Shown piece after piece: positions 52,350 to 60,885 of a DNA stretch of 64,000 nucleotides; the first letter of the stretch is position 1; each line of letters opens with the position of its first letter. The position numbers and the translations under genes are program-made. The notes under the pieces were generated by a model. That model was not told the origin of the DNA and made no database searches. It saw nothing but the letters and a program-made list of their open reading frames with translations. Source of the stretch: GWB2-37-7 sp942492835 (lineage in GTDB: Bacteria; Bacillota; Clostridia; Lutisporales; Lutisporaceae); the NCBI GenBank assembly GCA_942492835.1, contig OW818645.1:4092001-4156000 (forward strand), given 5' to 3'.

Positions 52350-53552
52350 ATGGAATTAAGAATATCTGATAAGATTTCAAAGATTGCACCATCTATAACT
52401 TTAGCTATTGATGCTAAATTAAAGCAAATGATTGCTGATGGTATAAAGGTTTACGGTTTTGGAGCAGGAGAACCTGATTTTGATACTCCAAAATATATTA
52501 GAGATGCAGCAATGGAAGCAATAAATAATGGCATGACTCGTTATACTGCTGCTCAAGGAACAATGGAACTAAGAAAAGCAATATGTGCTAAGCTTGAGAG
52601 AGAAAACGGATTAATTTATAATCCAAATCAAATAATTGCATCAAGTGGTGCAAAGCATTCTTTGTCAAATACATTTGCGGCTATATTAAACCCAGGGGAT
52701 GAGGTAATACTTCCTGTTCCATATTGGGTTAGCTATACCGAAATAATAAAGCTTAATGGTGGAGTTCCTGTGTTAGTTGAGACTAATAAAGAAAATAATT
52801 TTAAAATGACAAAACAGGAATTGCAAAATGCTGTAACATCAAAAACAAAAGCTATACTAATAAATACTCCAAATAATCCTACAGGTTCTATATACTCAGA
52901 GCAGGAGTTAAGAGAAATAGCTGAAATAGCTGTTGCAAATAATTTATTTGTAGTATCTGATGAAATTTATGAGAGATTAACTTACGATGGTAAAAAGCAT
53001 GTAAGTATTGCTTCTTTAGGAGACGATATAAAAGAGCTTACTATACTAATAAATGGTATGTCAAAGGCATATGCCATGACAGGCTGGAGACTTGGATATG
53101 CTGCAGGTAATGAGAGACTTATAAAGGCAATGTCAAGCGTACAAAGTCATGCGGTTTCTCATCCAAACTCAATTACTCAACATGCATCAGCAATAGCATT
53201 GAATGGACCACAAGATGATTTGCATAATATGGTAGAACAGTTTACAAAGAGAAGATCATATATGTATGATAGGTTGAGCGCAATAAAAGGTTTAAAATGC
53301 CTGAAGCCTGAAGGTGCTTTCTATGTATACGTTGATATATCGTGTTATATGGGAAGAGAACTTTGCGGACAGACAATAAAGTCTTCCTTGGATTTTGCAC
53401 AGATACTGTTAGAGAAGGGACAGGTAGCAGTAATACCTGGAGCTGCCTTTGGAACTGATAACTTTATCAGGCTATCCTATGCAACATCTATGGAAACAAT
53501 AGAAAAAGGCATAGACAAGTTTGAAAGCTTTATAGGAGAGAACCTTAAATAG
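52350..53552 (+). CDS. Pyridoxal phosphate aminotransferase (aspartate aminotransferase, class I)
   Basis: This 400-residue fold-type I aminotransferase has FGAGEPDFDTPKYI, NTPNNPTGS, the SDEIYERL segment, and the lysine in SKAYAMTGWRLGY (near 235) that binds pyridoxal phosphate. The sequence matches the aspartate aminotransferase Ib group. Aspartate is the precursor for asparagine and lysine; asnS lies next, under a T-box. GGAGGG lies 7 nt before ATG. Aromatic or prephenate specificity cannot be excluded. Confidence 0.9.
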   Translation: MELRISDKISKIAPSITLAIDAKLKQMIADGIKVYGFGAGEPDFDTPKYIRDAAMEAINNGMTRYTAAQGTMELRKAICAKLERENGLIYNPNQIIASSGAKHSLSNTFAAILNPGDEVILPVPYWVSYTEIIKLNGGVPVLVETNKENNFKMTKQELQNAVTSKTKAILINTPNNPTGSIYSEQELREIAEIAVANNLFVVSDEIYERLTYDGKKHVSIASLGDDIKELTILINGMSKAYAMTGWRLGYAAGNERLIKAMSSVQSHAVSHPNSITQHASAIALNGPQDDLHNMVEQFTKRRSYMYDRLSAIKGLKCLKPEGAFYVYVDISCYMGRELCGQTIKSSLDFAQILLEKGQVAVIPGAAFGTDNFIRLSYATSMETIEKGIDKFESFIGENLK

Positions 53553-53581
53553 AAAATGATGCCCCTTATATTAACTAAGGT

Positions 53582-53634
53582 GAATATGTCAGATATAAAT
53601 TATACTTGACATATTCTACTAGATGTATTATTAT
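53582..53634 (+). promoter_or_regulatory. asnS promoter with a perfect dyad over the -35
   Basis: TTGACA (53606-53611) and TATTAT (53629-53634) are 17 nt apart. GAATATGTCA (53582-53591) and TGACATATTC (53607-53616) form a 10-bp perfect dyad that covers the -35. It may be the aminotransferase terminator remnant or an operator. Confidence 0.7.
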
Positions 53635-53640
53635 TCTTTT

Positions 53641-53934
53641 AATAAGAAAAGGCAATGATGGGAAGAGTAAATATAATGATTGATTAAAGCGAACCGACAA
53701 TGGTGGAAGGTTGGTATCATAGTTATATCGAAGAACATCCTTGAGTCTATAACCGAAATGCAAAGAGTAGGCTTATACGGTACCGAACCGTTATCATCGG
53801 ACAGCATTAAATAATATAAAATTTTTATTCAGTATTATAGATGCTAAGTGAGCAGGTCAATTTATTGACAATCAGGGTGGTACCGCGAAACAACCTTTCG
53901 TCCCTTTCTTTAGGGATGAAAGGTTTATTTTTTT
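53641..53934 (+). ncRNA. T-box riboswitch of asnS
   Basis: The leader contains the invariant T-box AGGGTGGTACCGCG (53874-53887) followed by the terminator AACCTTTCGTCCCT / AGGGATGAAAGGTT (53892-53925) and a T run. Long stem-I sequence with AGTA and GAA elements lies upstream. From the downstream gene the specifier should be an Asn codon read by uncharged tRNA-Asn; I could not place it with certainty. Confidence 0.92.
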
Positions 53935-53962
53935 ATCAAAATATAAATGGGAGGAATGCAAA

Positions 53963-55354
53963 ATGAAAGACACGACAGTAAAACAATTATATAGACAGGA
54001 AGGACATTTTATAAATCAAGCATTAAATGTGTCTGGTTGGGTTAGAACTGTTAGAGCATCAAAGAATTTCGGGTTTATCGAGATAAATGATGGCAGCTTC
54101 TTTAAAACTATTCAAGTAGTTTTCGATGATAAGCTATCTAACTTCAATGAAATATCAAAGCTTTCAGTAGGTTCTTCTATAAGAGTTAAGGGAACTGTGG
54201 TAGAATCTCCAGGAGCAAAACAACCCTTTGAAATTAAGGCAGAATGTATAGAAATAGAAGGACTCTCTACTCCTGACTATCCGCTTCAAAAGAAAAGTCA
54301 TAGCTTTGAGTTTTTAAGAACTATAGCTCATTTAAGACCAAGAACAAACACTTTTTCGGCAGTGTTTAGAGTTAGGTCAATGGTAGCCTATGCAATACAC
54401 CAATTCTTTCAAGAAAGAGGCTTTGTGTATGTTCATACTCCAATAATTACAGGTAGTGACTGTGAGGGCGCAGGAGAAATGTTTAGAGTTACTACACTAG
54501 ATATGGAAAACCCTCCAAGAGATGAACATGGTAGAATAGATGCTAGCAAGGATTTCTTCGGTAAGGCATCAAACCTTACTGTAAGCGGTCAATTAAGTGC
54601 TGAAACCTATTGCATGGCTTTTAGAAATGTTTATACCTTTGGTCCAACCTTTAGAGCAGAAAATTCAAACACAACAAAGCACGCAGCTGAGTTCTGGATG
54701 ATAGAGCCAGAGATAGCCTTTGCTGATTTGGTGGATGACATGGATCTTGCTGAGGATATGTTAAAGTATATTATCAACTATGTATTAGAAAATGCTCCTG
54801 AAGAAATGGAGTTCTTTAACAAATTTATTGACAACACATTGTTAGAGAGATTGAACAACGTTGTTAGCTCAGATTTTGCTAGAGTAAGCTATACTGAGGC
54901 AATTGAGCTTCTTAAGAAATCAGGTCAGAAGTTTGAATTTCCTGTAGAATGGGGTACAGACTTACAAACAGAGCATGAAAGATATATTACAGAACAGATA
55001 TTCCAAAAGCCTGTGTTTTTAACAGATTATCCTAAGGATATCAAATCCTTTTATATGAGGCTTAACGATGATGGTAAGACAGTTGCAGCTTCTGACCTTT
55101 TGGTACCAGGTATTGGAGAGATAATTGGAGGAAGTCAGAGAGAAGAAAGACTTGATATATTAGAGAAAAGAATGAAAGAATTAAGTCTCAATAAAGAGGA
55201 TTATTGGTGGTACTTAGATCTTAGAAAATACGGCGGCACAAAACATGCTGGCTACGGACTAGGATTTGAAAGAGCTATAATGTATATTACTGGTATGACA
55301 AATATAAGAGACGTTATACCATTTCCAAGAACAGTAAAAACAGCAGAGTTTTAA
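53963..55354 (+). CDS. asnS: Asparaginyl-tRNA synthetase
   Basis: This class IIb synthetase charges tRNA-Asn. The 463 residues have the N-terminal OB fold (VSGWVRTVRASKNFGFIEIND), motif 2 (TFRAENSNTTKHAAEFWMIEPE) and motif 3 (GYGLGFERAIMYITGM). The NTTKH.AEF segment and the absence of the aspartyl insertion support Asn rather than Asp. Ribosome site is GGGAGG. It is controlled by the T-box upstream. Confidence 0.96.
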   Translation: MKDTTVKQLYRQEGHFINQALNVSGWVRTVRASKNFGFIEINDGSFFKTIQVVFDDKLSNFNEISKLSVGSSIRVKGTVVESPGAKQPFEIKAECIEIEGLSTPDYPLQKKSHSFEFLRTIAHLRPRTNTFSAVFRVRSMVAYAIHQFFQERGFVYVHTPIITGSDCEGAGEMFRVTTLDMENPPRDEHGRIDASKDFFGKASNLTVSGQLSAETYCMAFRNVYTFGPTFRAENSNTTKHAAEFWMIEPEIAFADLVDDMDLAEDMLKYIINYVLENAPEEMEFFNKFIDNTLLERLNNVVSSDFARVSYTEAIELLKKSGQKFEFPVEWGTDLQTEHERYITEQIFQKPVFLTDYPKDIKSFYMRLNDDGKTVAASDLLVPGIGEIIGGSQREERLDILEKRMKELSLNKEDYWWYLDLRKYGGTKHAGYGLGFERAIMYITGMTNIRDVIPFPRTVKTAEF

Positions 55355-55360
55355 TTATCA

Positions 55361-55404
55361 GCACCTCAGTTTTAATATATATATATATATTTAAGCTGAG
55401 GTGC
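55361..55404 (+). terminator. Hairpin after asnS
   Basis: GCACCTCAG pairs with CTGAGGTGC; the arms continue into AT-rich pairing around a (TA)n run. There is no T run afterwards, so termination is uncertain. Confidence 0.5.
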
Positions 55405-55424
55405 ATAATATATAGGAGGTCAAA

Positions 55425-55685
55425 ATGAAAAATAATTATAGATTTTTTCAAAATAAGGAATGTGAGTATTTTCCTTGTCACAAAATAAAAAATGATGAAA
55501 ATTTTAATTGTCTTTTTTGTTACTGCCCATTGTATTTTTTAGAAGAGTGCGGAGGCAACTGTAAGTTATATAATGGCGTAAAAGATTGTACAGATTGCCT
55601 TATACCTCATGGTGAAAAAGGGTATGATTATATTGTACAAAAAATTATAGACGTAAATAGGAGTAAAACTTCAAACAAGGAGTGA
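55425..55685 (+). CDS. Cysteine-rich small-domain protein
   Basis: This 86-residue protein has eleven cysteines in its first 60 residues (ECEYFPCHK, CLFCYCPLYFLEECGGNC, CTDCLIPH). It matches the cysteine-rich small domain family, a predicted zinc or iron-sulfur binder sometimes found beside corrinoid or metal enzymes. The function is unknown. It has AGGAGGT 6 nt before ATG and precedes the lipoprotein peptidase by 4 nt. Confidence 0.8.
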   Translation: MKNNYRFFQNKECEYFPCHKIKNDENFNCLFCYCPLYFLEECGGNCKLYNGVKDCTDCLIPHGEKGYDYIVQKIIDVNRSKTSNKE

Positions 55686-55689
55686 CAAT

Positions 55690-57192
55690 ATGAAAAGGAA
55701 TTTAATTTTTCTATTAATTGTAATGATATTAGTTAGCTGCAATGCAAATGATAAGACAAATTTAACTGAAAATCAAAACACAGTTTCGCAAAATGTAAAA
55801 ACCATAATACCAATAGAAGACGGAAATTTGTATCATATTGATGCTGAGTTAAATGCTAAGGATAAAATAATAACAGCGAAACAAAATCTTATCTACAAGA
55901 ATAATGAGAATGTTGAGCTTAAGGAGCTTTATTTTCATGTATACAACAATGCCTTTAATAGCAAGGAAACAGCACCTTTCTTATTTGACGATTTTAATAG
56001 AGCATACAAAAGAGGTTTTGAGCCGGGAAATACAGAAATTTCTTCATTAAAAACTAAGGCAGGCGAAAACTTGAAATACTCCATCCAAGGCGAGGGGAAT
56101 TCTATAATGAAGGTTAAACTTTCTAAAGCAATTAAACCTGGAGATACTATTGAGCTTGATATGAATTTTAAAGTGACTATTCCTCCTGCAAGTGAACGTT
56201 TTGGCTGGGGAGAAAATCATTTTAACCTAGGCAATTGGTATCCAGTAGTTGCAGTGTATGATAAAGATGGATGGAATCTTGATAAATATTTTGCTATAGG
56301 AGATCCATTCTATAGTGATTCTTCCAACTACACAGTAAAGATAAAAGCACCTAAGGAATATACAATAGCCGCTTCTGGTAACTTGGTTAAGGAAGAAGAG
56401 AAAAACAATAATAAGGTTTGGGAGTTTCAAGGAAATAATATGAGAGATTTTGCTTTTATTGCAAATAACAATTTTTTGGTTGAAGAGCAAATATTTAATG
56501 GAACAGTAGTTAAATCCTATTACTATAAGGGCGATGAGGAAAAAGGAAAAGAAGCACTTGAGATAGGTGTAAATTCTATTAAAATATTTAACGAAAAATA
56601 TGGAGAGTATCCATATCCCTCATATTCTATAGTAGAAACAGTATTCCCAAGTGGTATGGAATACCCAGGGCTTGTATATATCAGCGACGAGTATTATAAT
56701 AAATACTCAAATAGTGATAGGCTTAGTACAGTAATAGCGCATGAAACAGCTCATCAATGGTGGTATAGCTTAGTTGGGAATGATCAAATAGATGAAGCTT
56801 GGCTAGATGAAGGTTTTGCAACCTATTCAGAAAGTATATTTATTGAGAACTCTTTAACCGCAGAAAGCGGAAAAACATACTTTGTTAATAATGTACAGAA
56901 TAGGCATGATAAAGCAATATCAGAAGATATTATTGATGGAGTCGTTGTCAGAAGTTTAAATGAGTTTGAAAATTGGGATGACTATGGTTCTACTGTATAT
57001 ACAAGAGGTGCAGTTGTTTTAAATGAGCTTAGAAATAAGCTTGGAGATGAGACATTTTTTAAGATTATGAAAGAGTATTTCAAAGAATATGAATTTAAAA
57101 ATGCAACAACAGATGATTTCATAAAAGTTAGTGAAAATGTTTCAGGACAAGAGTTGAATGATTTCTTTAATACATGGCTATATGCAAAATAA
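55690..57192 (+). CDS. M1-family metallopeptidase lipoprotein
   Basis: The 500-residue protein starts with a lipoprotein signal (hydrophobic FLLIVMILVSC, lipobox Cys at 17), so it is anchored outside the cell. A beta-sandwich N-terminal domain is followed by the gluzincin core: substrate motif GMEYPG in place of GAMEN, the zinc motif HETAHQWW and the second Glu in DEAWLDEGFATYSE. The C-terminal helical domain is short. It likely trims peptides at the surface. The start has AAGGAGTG. Confidence 0.9.
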   Translation: MKRNLIFLLIVMILVSCNANDKTNLTENQNTVSQNVKTIIPIEDGNLYHIDAELNAKDKIITAKQNLIYKNNENVELKELYFHVYNNAFNSKETAPFLFDDFNRAYKRGFEPGNTEISSLKTKAGENLKYSIQGEGNSIMKVKLSKAIKPGDTIELDMNFKVTIPPASERFGWGENHFNLGNWYPVVAVYDKDGWNLDKYFAIGDPFYSDSSNYTVKIKAPKEYTIAASGNLVKEEEKNNNKVWEFQGNNMRDFAFIANNNFLVEEQIFNGTVVKSYYYKGDEEKGKEALEIGVNSIKIFNEKYGEYPYPSYSIVETVFPSGMEYPGLVYISDEYYNKYSNSDRLSTVIAHETAHQWWYSLVGNDQIDEAWLDEGFATYSESIFIENSLTAESGKTYFVNNVQNRHDKAISEDIIDGVVVRSLNEFENWDDYGSTVYTRGAVVLNELRNKLGDETFFKIMKEYFKEYEFKNATTDDFIKVSENVSGQELNDFFNTWLYAK

Positions 57193-57322
57193 TTATCAAT
57201 TAATAACAATAAGTAACATTCATATTTAATAATAAAATGTAAAAAATAAATTCAATGATAAAAATCTTATATTCACAAAAACAGTAGAAACATATACAGA
57301 AAGTAAGAAGGAGCAAAAAATT

Positions 57323-58093
57323 ATGAGAGTATTATTTGCTGTTTTGCTATCTTTTATATTATCATTAAATTTATTTCTCTATTCTGATGATATCTATAGC
57401 TATAGTGCTGGAATCACAAATGAAAGCTCAGCAAAAAAGATTTATACAGATAGCTTGAAAAAGCTTGGCTACTATAAAAGTGATTTCAAGGATGAACAAT
57501 TAAACTATAAAAATGCAATAATGCACTTTCAAAGTGATAGTAATATAACTGCTGATGGAATAGCTGGAAAGGAATTTAGAGTCGTTTTAATCAAACGACT
57601 TCAGCATGGAAAAGGAGTTCAATATAAGGACTATGTAAAAACTCCTGCTAGCAGCAAGGTATGGATAACAGTAAATAAAAGTAATAGAATACTAACAGTA
57701 TATAACAATAAAAAATCCATAAGAAAATATCCAGTTGCACTTGGAAGGACAGGCTTTGTCACTCCTGAGGGAAGATTTACTATTAAGATGAAGGTAGTTA
57801 ATCCAGAATGGTCAGGCGGTGGATATACAGATTCTAGAGACGGAGGTTCTAAGGATAATCCTCTAGGGTATAGATGGCTAGGACTAAATATTGGTACTAA
57901 AAATAAGTATGGAATTCATGGTAATAACAATCCTTATTCTATAGGCAAAAACGTTTCAAGAGGCTGTATAAGAATGTTGAACCTTGATGTAGCAGAGTTA
58001 TATAGATATGTAAAGAAAGGTACACCCGTATGGATAGGAAGCGATAAAGCACTTAAAAAATGGGGAGTATATCAGAACAGTTATGTACAATAA
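57323..58093 (+). CDS. L,D-transpeptidase (YkuD domain) with peptidoglycan-binding domain
   Basis: The 256-residue exported enzyme crosslinks peptidoglycan or attaches proteins to it. A signal peptide (VLFAVLLSFILSLNLFLYS) is followed by a peptidoglycan-binding-like domain (about 35-95; AIMHFQSDSNITADGIAG). The YkuD domain (about 110-250) has IHGNNNP and the catalytic Cys in SRGCIRM. Such spore-linked transpeptidases are common in sporeformers. The start is ATG with AAGGAG upstream. Confidence 0.9.
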   Translation: MRVLFAVLLSFILSLNLFLYSDDIYSYSAGITNESSAKKIYTDSLKKLGYYKSDFKDEQLNYKNAIMHFQSDSNITADGIAGKEFRVVLIKRLQHGKGVQYKDYVKTPASSKVWITVNKSNRILTVYNNKKSIRKYPVALGRTGFVTPEGRFTIKMKVVNPEWSGGGYTDSRDGGSKDNPLGYRWLGLNIGTKNKYGIHGNNNPYSIGKNVSRGCIRMLNLDVAELYRYVKKGTPVWIGSDKALKKWGVYQNSYVQ

Positions 58094-58116
58094 AAAAGAG
58101 TAGTATATACTACTCT
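58091..58116 (-). terminator. Terminator of tRNA-Trp (minus strand)
   Basis: The palindrome AGAGTAGTATATACTACTCT is followed, read on the minus strand, by TTTTTTA, so it ends the tRNA transcript. It overlaps the 3' end of the transpeptidase gene. Confidence 0.8.
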
Positions 58117-58180
58117 AAATAACGAAATTTTATTTTGTTCGGTTTTTGTGCACTTTTTAGATTTCAAATTATCTTGAAAG

Positions 58181-58256
58181 TGGCAGGGGTAGTAGGTCTC
58201 GAACCTACGACCAACGGTTTTGGAGACCGCTACTCTACCAATTGAGCTATACCCCT
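58181..58256 (-). tRNA. tRNA-Trp (CCA anticodon)
   Basis: On the minus strand the 76-nt sequence folds as a tRNA: a 7-bp acceptor stem (AGGGGTA / TACCCCT), D-arm with TAGCTCAATTGGTAGAG, anticodon loop CTCCAAA (anticodon CCA), TTCGAGA T-loop, discriminator G and encoded CCA end. It has its own promoter and terminator and is the only gene on this strand. Confidence 0.97.
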
Positions 58257-58270
58257 ACGAGACAATATCT

Positions 58271-58299
58271 ATTATATTATGAAAACGGATTATAGTCAA
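58271..58299 (-). promoter_or_regulatory. tRNA-Trp promoter (minus strand)
   Basis: On the minus strand TTGACT and TATAAT are separated by 17 nt, 15 nt before the tRNA 5' end. Confidence 0.8.
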
Positions 58300-58377
58300 T
58301 AAGTATTTTTTACGAATCTATATAAATAGTATATTGAAGTGATAGTTAATGAATGATATAATGTAGTAAATTGAATA

Positions 58378-58480
58378 GCTCCGAGCTTGCAAAGCCTGTT
58401 GAATTTTTTCTATGGATTACAAGCCGTTAGGGTATCATTGGAAACGGTGGTGCCTCCCATTTGGAAAGGAGCAGCATACA
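58378..58480 (+). ncRNA. Molybdenum/tungsten-cofactor (Moco/Tuco-type) riboswitch candidate
   Basis: The leader of tupA contains the signature segments of the Moco RNA family: CTCCGAGC near the start, GCCGTTAGGGTATC, then GGAAACGG, GCCTCCCAT and GGAAAGGA in order. A terminator follows at 58534. The downstream gene binds tungstate or molybdate, which suits a cofactor-sensing switch. Tungsten preference is not provable here. Confidence 0.75.
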
Positions 58481-58533
58481 TGTGTTTTTGTGCTATGGAC
58501 GTTTTTATAAAATGTCTTTTGTTTTGCTGTGCT

Positions 58534-58562
58534 AACTCTCCTTCTACGGAGAGTTTTTATTT
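58534..58562 (+). terminator. Riboswitch-controlled terminator before tupA
   Basis: The perfect stem AACTCTCC / GGAGAGTT with a 6-nt loop runs into TTTTATTTT. Its left arm could pair instead with GGAG at the end of the riboswitch. Confidence 0.82.
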
Positions 58563-58645
58563 TGGGATATAAAAGAAGCTAGGATTTTTAAATATTAAAA
58601 AACACAGCAAATTAAAATTTCTGTGTTTATAGGAGGAAGAATAAA

Positions 58646-59512
58646 ATGAAACAAAGAAGAATTCTACTAACAATTGCTTTTGTGCTGATGCTTTCACTAG
58701 TATTTACTGCTTGCAGTTCAAAAGGGCAAAGCAACACTGATGTAAAACCTGCACCAGAAGTTAAAAAGGAACTTATCTTGGCTACTACAACAAGCACACA
58801 AGACTCAGGTCTTTTAGATTATCTAATACCTGTGTTTGAAGCAGATACAGGTATAGTTACAAAGGTAGTAGCAGTTGGTACTGGACAAGCAATTAAGATG
58901 GGTGAAGATGGTGAAGCAGATGTACTTTTAGTTCATGCAAAAGCATCTGAAGAAGAATTTGTGAAGGCTGGACACGGTGTTGAAAGATTTGATGTTATGT
59001 ACAATGATTTTATACTTATAGGACCAAAGGATGATGCAAGTGTAAAGGATGCTTCTGAACAGAAGATATTAACAGCACTTCAGTATATAAATGACAATAA
59101 GGTTAAATTTATATCTAGAGGTGATGACTCAGGTACTCATAAAGCAGAGTTAAAGTTATGGAAACAGTTAAATATTGAGCCATCAGGCGATTGGTATATT
59201 TCGGCTGGTAAAGGTATGGGAGCGGTTATACAGATGGCTAATGAAATGAAAGCCTATACTTATACAGATAGAGCTACTTACCTTTCAATGAAGGATAAAA
59301 TCGATTTAGATATAATCGTAGAGGGTGACAAAGCGCTATTTAACCAATATGGTGTAATTGCAGTTGATCCAAATAAAAATGATAAAATAAATAAAGAAGG
59401 TGCACAAGCTTTTGTTGATTGGATACTTTCTGATAAAATACAAGAGCTTATAGGACAGTATGGAATAGATAAATACGGACAAGCCTTATTTACTCCAAAT
59501 GCAAGTAAATAG
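58646..59512 (+). CDS. tupA: Tungstate (TupA-type) ABC transporter substrate-binding lipoprotein
   Basis: This 288-residue lipoprotein has the lipobox TAC (Cys near 23) after a hydrophobic signal. The ligand motif ATTTSTQDSGLLDYLIP (TTTSTQDSGL is typical of TupA) and the SRGDDSGTHKAE segment lie in the two lobes. TupA binds tungstate very tightly and passes it to TupBC. No permease or ATPase gene follows, so it is an orphan in this window. Its riboswitch leader supports an oxyanion-metal role. A terminator follows. Confidence 0.9.
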   Translation: MKQRRILLTIAFVLMLSLVFTACSSKGQSNTDVKPAPEVKKELILATTTSTQDSGLLDYLIPVFEADTGIVTKVVAVGTGQAIKMGEDGEADVLLVHAKASEEEFVKAGHGVERFDVMYNDFILIGPKDDASVKDASEQKILTALQYINDNKVKFISRGDDSGTHKAELKLWKQLNIEPSGDWYISAGKGMGAVIQMANEMKAYTYTDRATYLSMKDKIDLDIIVEGDKALFNQYGVIAVDPNKNDKINKEGAQAFVDWILSDKIQELIGQYGIDKYGQALFTPNASK

Positions 59513-59526
59513 AAAATAAATATATA

Positions 59527-59561
59527 AAAATGGATGTATATAATAATGCATCCATTTTTTT
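59527..59561 (+). terminator. tupA terminator
   Basis: The stem AAAATGGATG / CATCCATTTT ends in a T run. Confidence 0.85.
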
Positions 59562-59602
59562 ATGTTATAATTTTAGTAATAAGCTTTTGGAGGTAATAAG
59601 TA

Positions 59603-60391
59603 ATGAATGAAACTATGAATATCCTTTTTCAGAGAAGATCAGTAAGAGTTTACGAGGATAAGCCTGTACCTAATGAGGTTAAAGATGAAATTGTTAAGGC
59701 TGCTATGAGAGCGCCAACTGCTGGAAATATGATGTTATATAGTATTATAGATATCACTGATCAAGCTATTAAGAATAAGCTTGCAGAGACCTGTGATAAT
59801 CAACCATTTATTGCAAAGGCACCATTAGTTTTAATGTTCTTTGCTGATTATCAGCGTACTTATGATTATTTCAAAGCATGCGGTGTAGCAGATTCTTTGG
59901 GAATCAGCAAAGATGAGCTCAAAACTCCTGAAGAAGGAGATTTATTTCTAGCTTGCAGTGATGCACTTATAGCAGCACAGAACGCTGTAATAGCTGCAGA
60001 AGCTCTTGGATTGGGCTCATGCTATATAGGTGATATAATTGAGAATTATGAGGTGCATAAGGAGCTTCTAGGGCTTCCTGATTATGTATTCCCAATATCC
60101 ATGCTGGTATTTGGCTATCCTACTGAGCAGCAAAAGGAAAGAGCACAACCGGAACGATTTGACAAGAAGTTTATTGTGTTTGAGAACAAATACAAACAAT
60201 TAGAAAAAAATGAATTTGATGAAATGTATGCAAAGATAAACGACAAAATTAGAAACAACAATCAAGGCAAGCTAGATAAAAACTGTGGTGAGATACAGTA
60301 TACCAGAAAATATACAGCTGATTTTGCAGATGAAATGAATAGATCAGCAAGAGCAGCACTCAAAAATTGGAGTTCAAAGAATAAGAAATAA
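59603..60391 (+). CDS. Nitroreductase family flavoprotein
   Basis: This FMN enzyme of the NfsA/FRP-like nitroreductase fold has 262 residues. It has FQRRSVRVYEDKPV, the FMN-binding APTAGNMM, and LGLGSCYIGDIIE, then LLGLPDYVFPISMLVFGYP. The last ~70 residues form a Lys-rich helical tail (KLDKNCGEIQYTRKY). The electron acceptor is not evident. The gene lies behind the tupA terminator with GGAGG upstream of ATG. Confidence 0.88.
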   Translation: MNETMNILFQRRSVRVYEDKPVPNEVKDEIVKAAMRAPTAGNMMLYSIIDITDQAIKNKLAETCDNQPFIAKAPLVLMFFADYQRTYDYFKACGVADSLGISKDELKTPEEGDLFLACSDALIAAQNAVIAAEALGLGSCYIGDIIENYEVHKELLGLPDYVFPISMLVFGYPTEQQKERAQPERFDKKFIVFENKYKQLEKNEFDEMYAKINDKIRNNNQGKLDKNCGEIQYTRKYTADFADEMNRSARAALKNWSSKNKK

Positions 60392-60540
60392 AGAGATATA
60401 TAAAGCTACATTGAGCTATGTGAAGCTAATGTAAAGTATAAGAATTAAACGTTAATATTTAAAATAATTATAGACAATTTAATAAAATAAGCATATTATA
60501 ATATATGAAGTATAAATAGTTATTTTTCTGTTAAACATCT

Positions 60541-60746
60541 AGTTAGGTGAGGCTACTACGTGAATACATGCTACTGCCCAGAAACGTCCAGAGACGCCAA
60601 CGGGTCAACAGATACTACCGAACTAAGGTTTTATCTAATGCAGCCGGGATTTTCCCTATGTCACGCAGTGCTAAAGCTCAACGTATAGAGCTAAGTTTAG
60701 TATGCTATGCAATCTCTTACGTTGTCGTAAGAGATTTTTATTTTTT
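60541..60746 (+). ncRNA. M-box (ykoK) magnesium riboswitch with terminator
   Basis: The leader contains the M-box hallmarks in order: TTAGGTGAGGCT, CTGCCCAGAAACGTC, GAGACGCCAACGGGTCA, and TCACGCAGTGCTAAAGCTCAAC. A terminator ATCTCTTACG / CGTAAGAGAT with a T run lies at 60712-60746. Magnesium binding should favour termination and shut off the mgtE gene behind it. A TATAAT at 60497-60502 could be its -10. The 60392-60496 stretch shows nothing else. Confidence 0.93.
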
Positions 60747-60862
60747 GCAAAGAAAGGTTGGTGATGGTTATGGATTCCAGTCCCTTACCCGGGAATAAAC
60801 AACATTTTAACTTTATAGCAATATATTTAGAATACTTAGCTGTCACTGCATTTGTAGTGCAG

Positions 60863-60877
60863 CTCCTGTAAAGGAGG
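60863..60877 (+). promoter_or_regulatory. mgtE ribosome site folded into a hairpin
   Basis: CTCCT (60863-60867) pairs with AGGAG (60872-60876) around a GTAA tetraloop, hiding the Shine-Dalgarno AAGGAGG. This could add translational control below the M-box. Confidence 0.45.
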
Positions 60878-60885
60878 TTTTTAGC

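Noticed and set aside
55376..55392. (TA)n run as a possible microsatellite or origin element
   Set aside because: It forms the loop and upper stem of the hairpin after asnS; no DnaA boxes or iterons are nearby.
58387..58572. 61-codon open frame before tupA
   Set aside because: It lies across the riboswitch and its terminator, lacks a ribosome site, and has no protein-like features.
60547..60798. 83-codon open frame before mgtE
   Set aside because: It covers the M-box RNA and its terminator; structure conservation explains the sequence better than coding.
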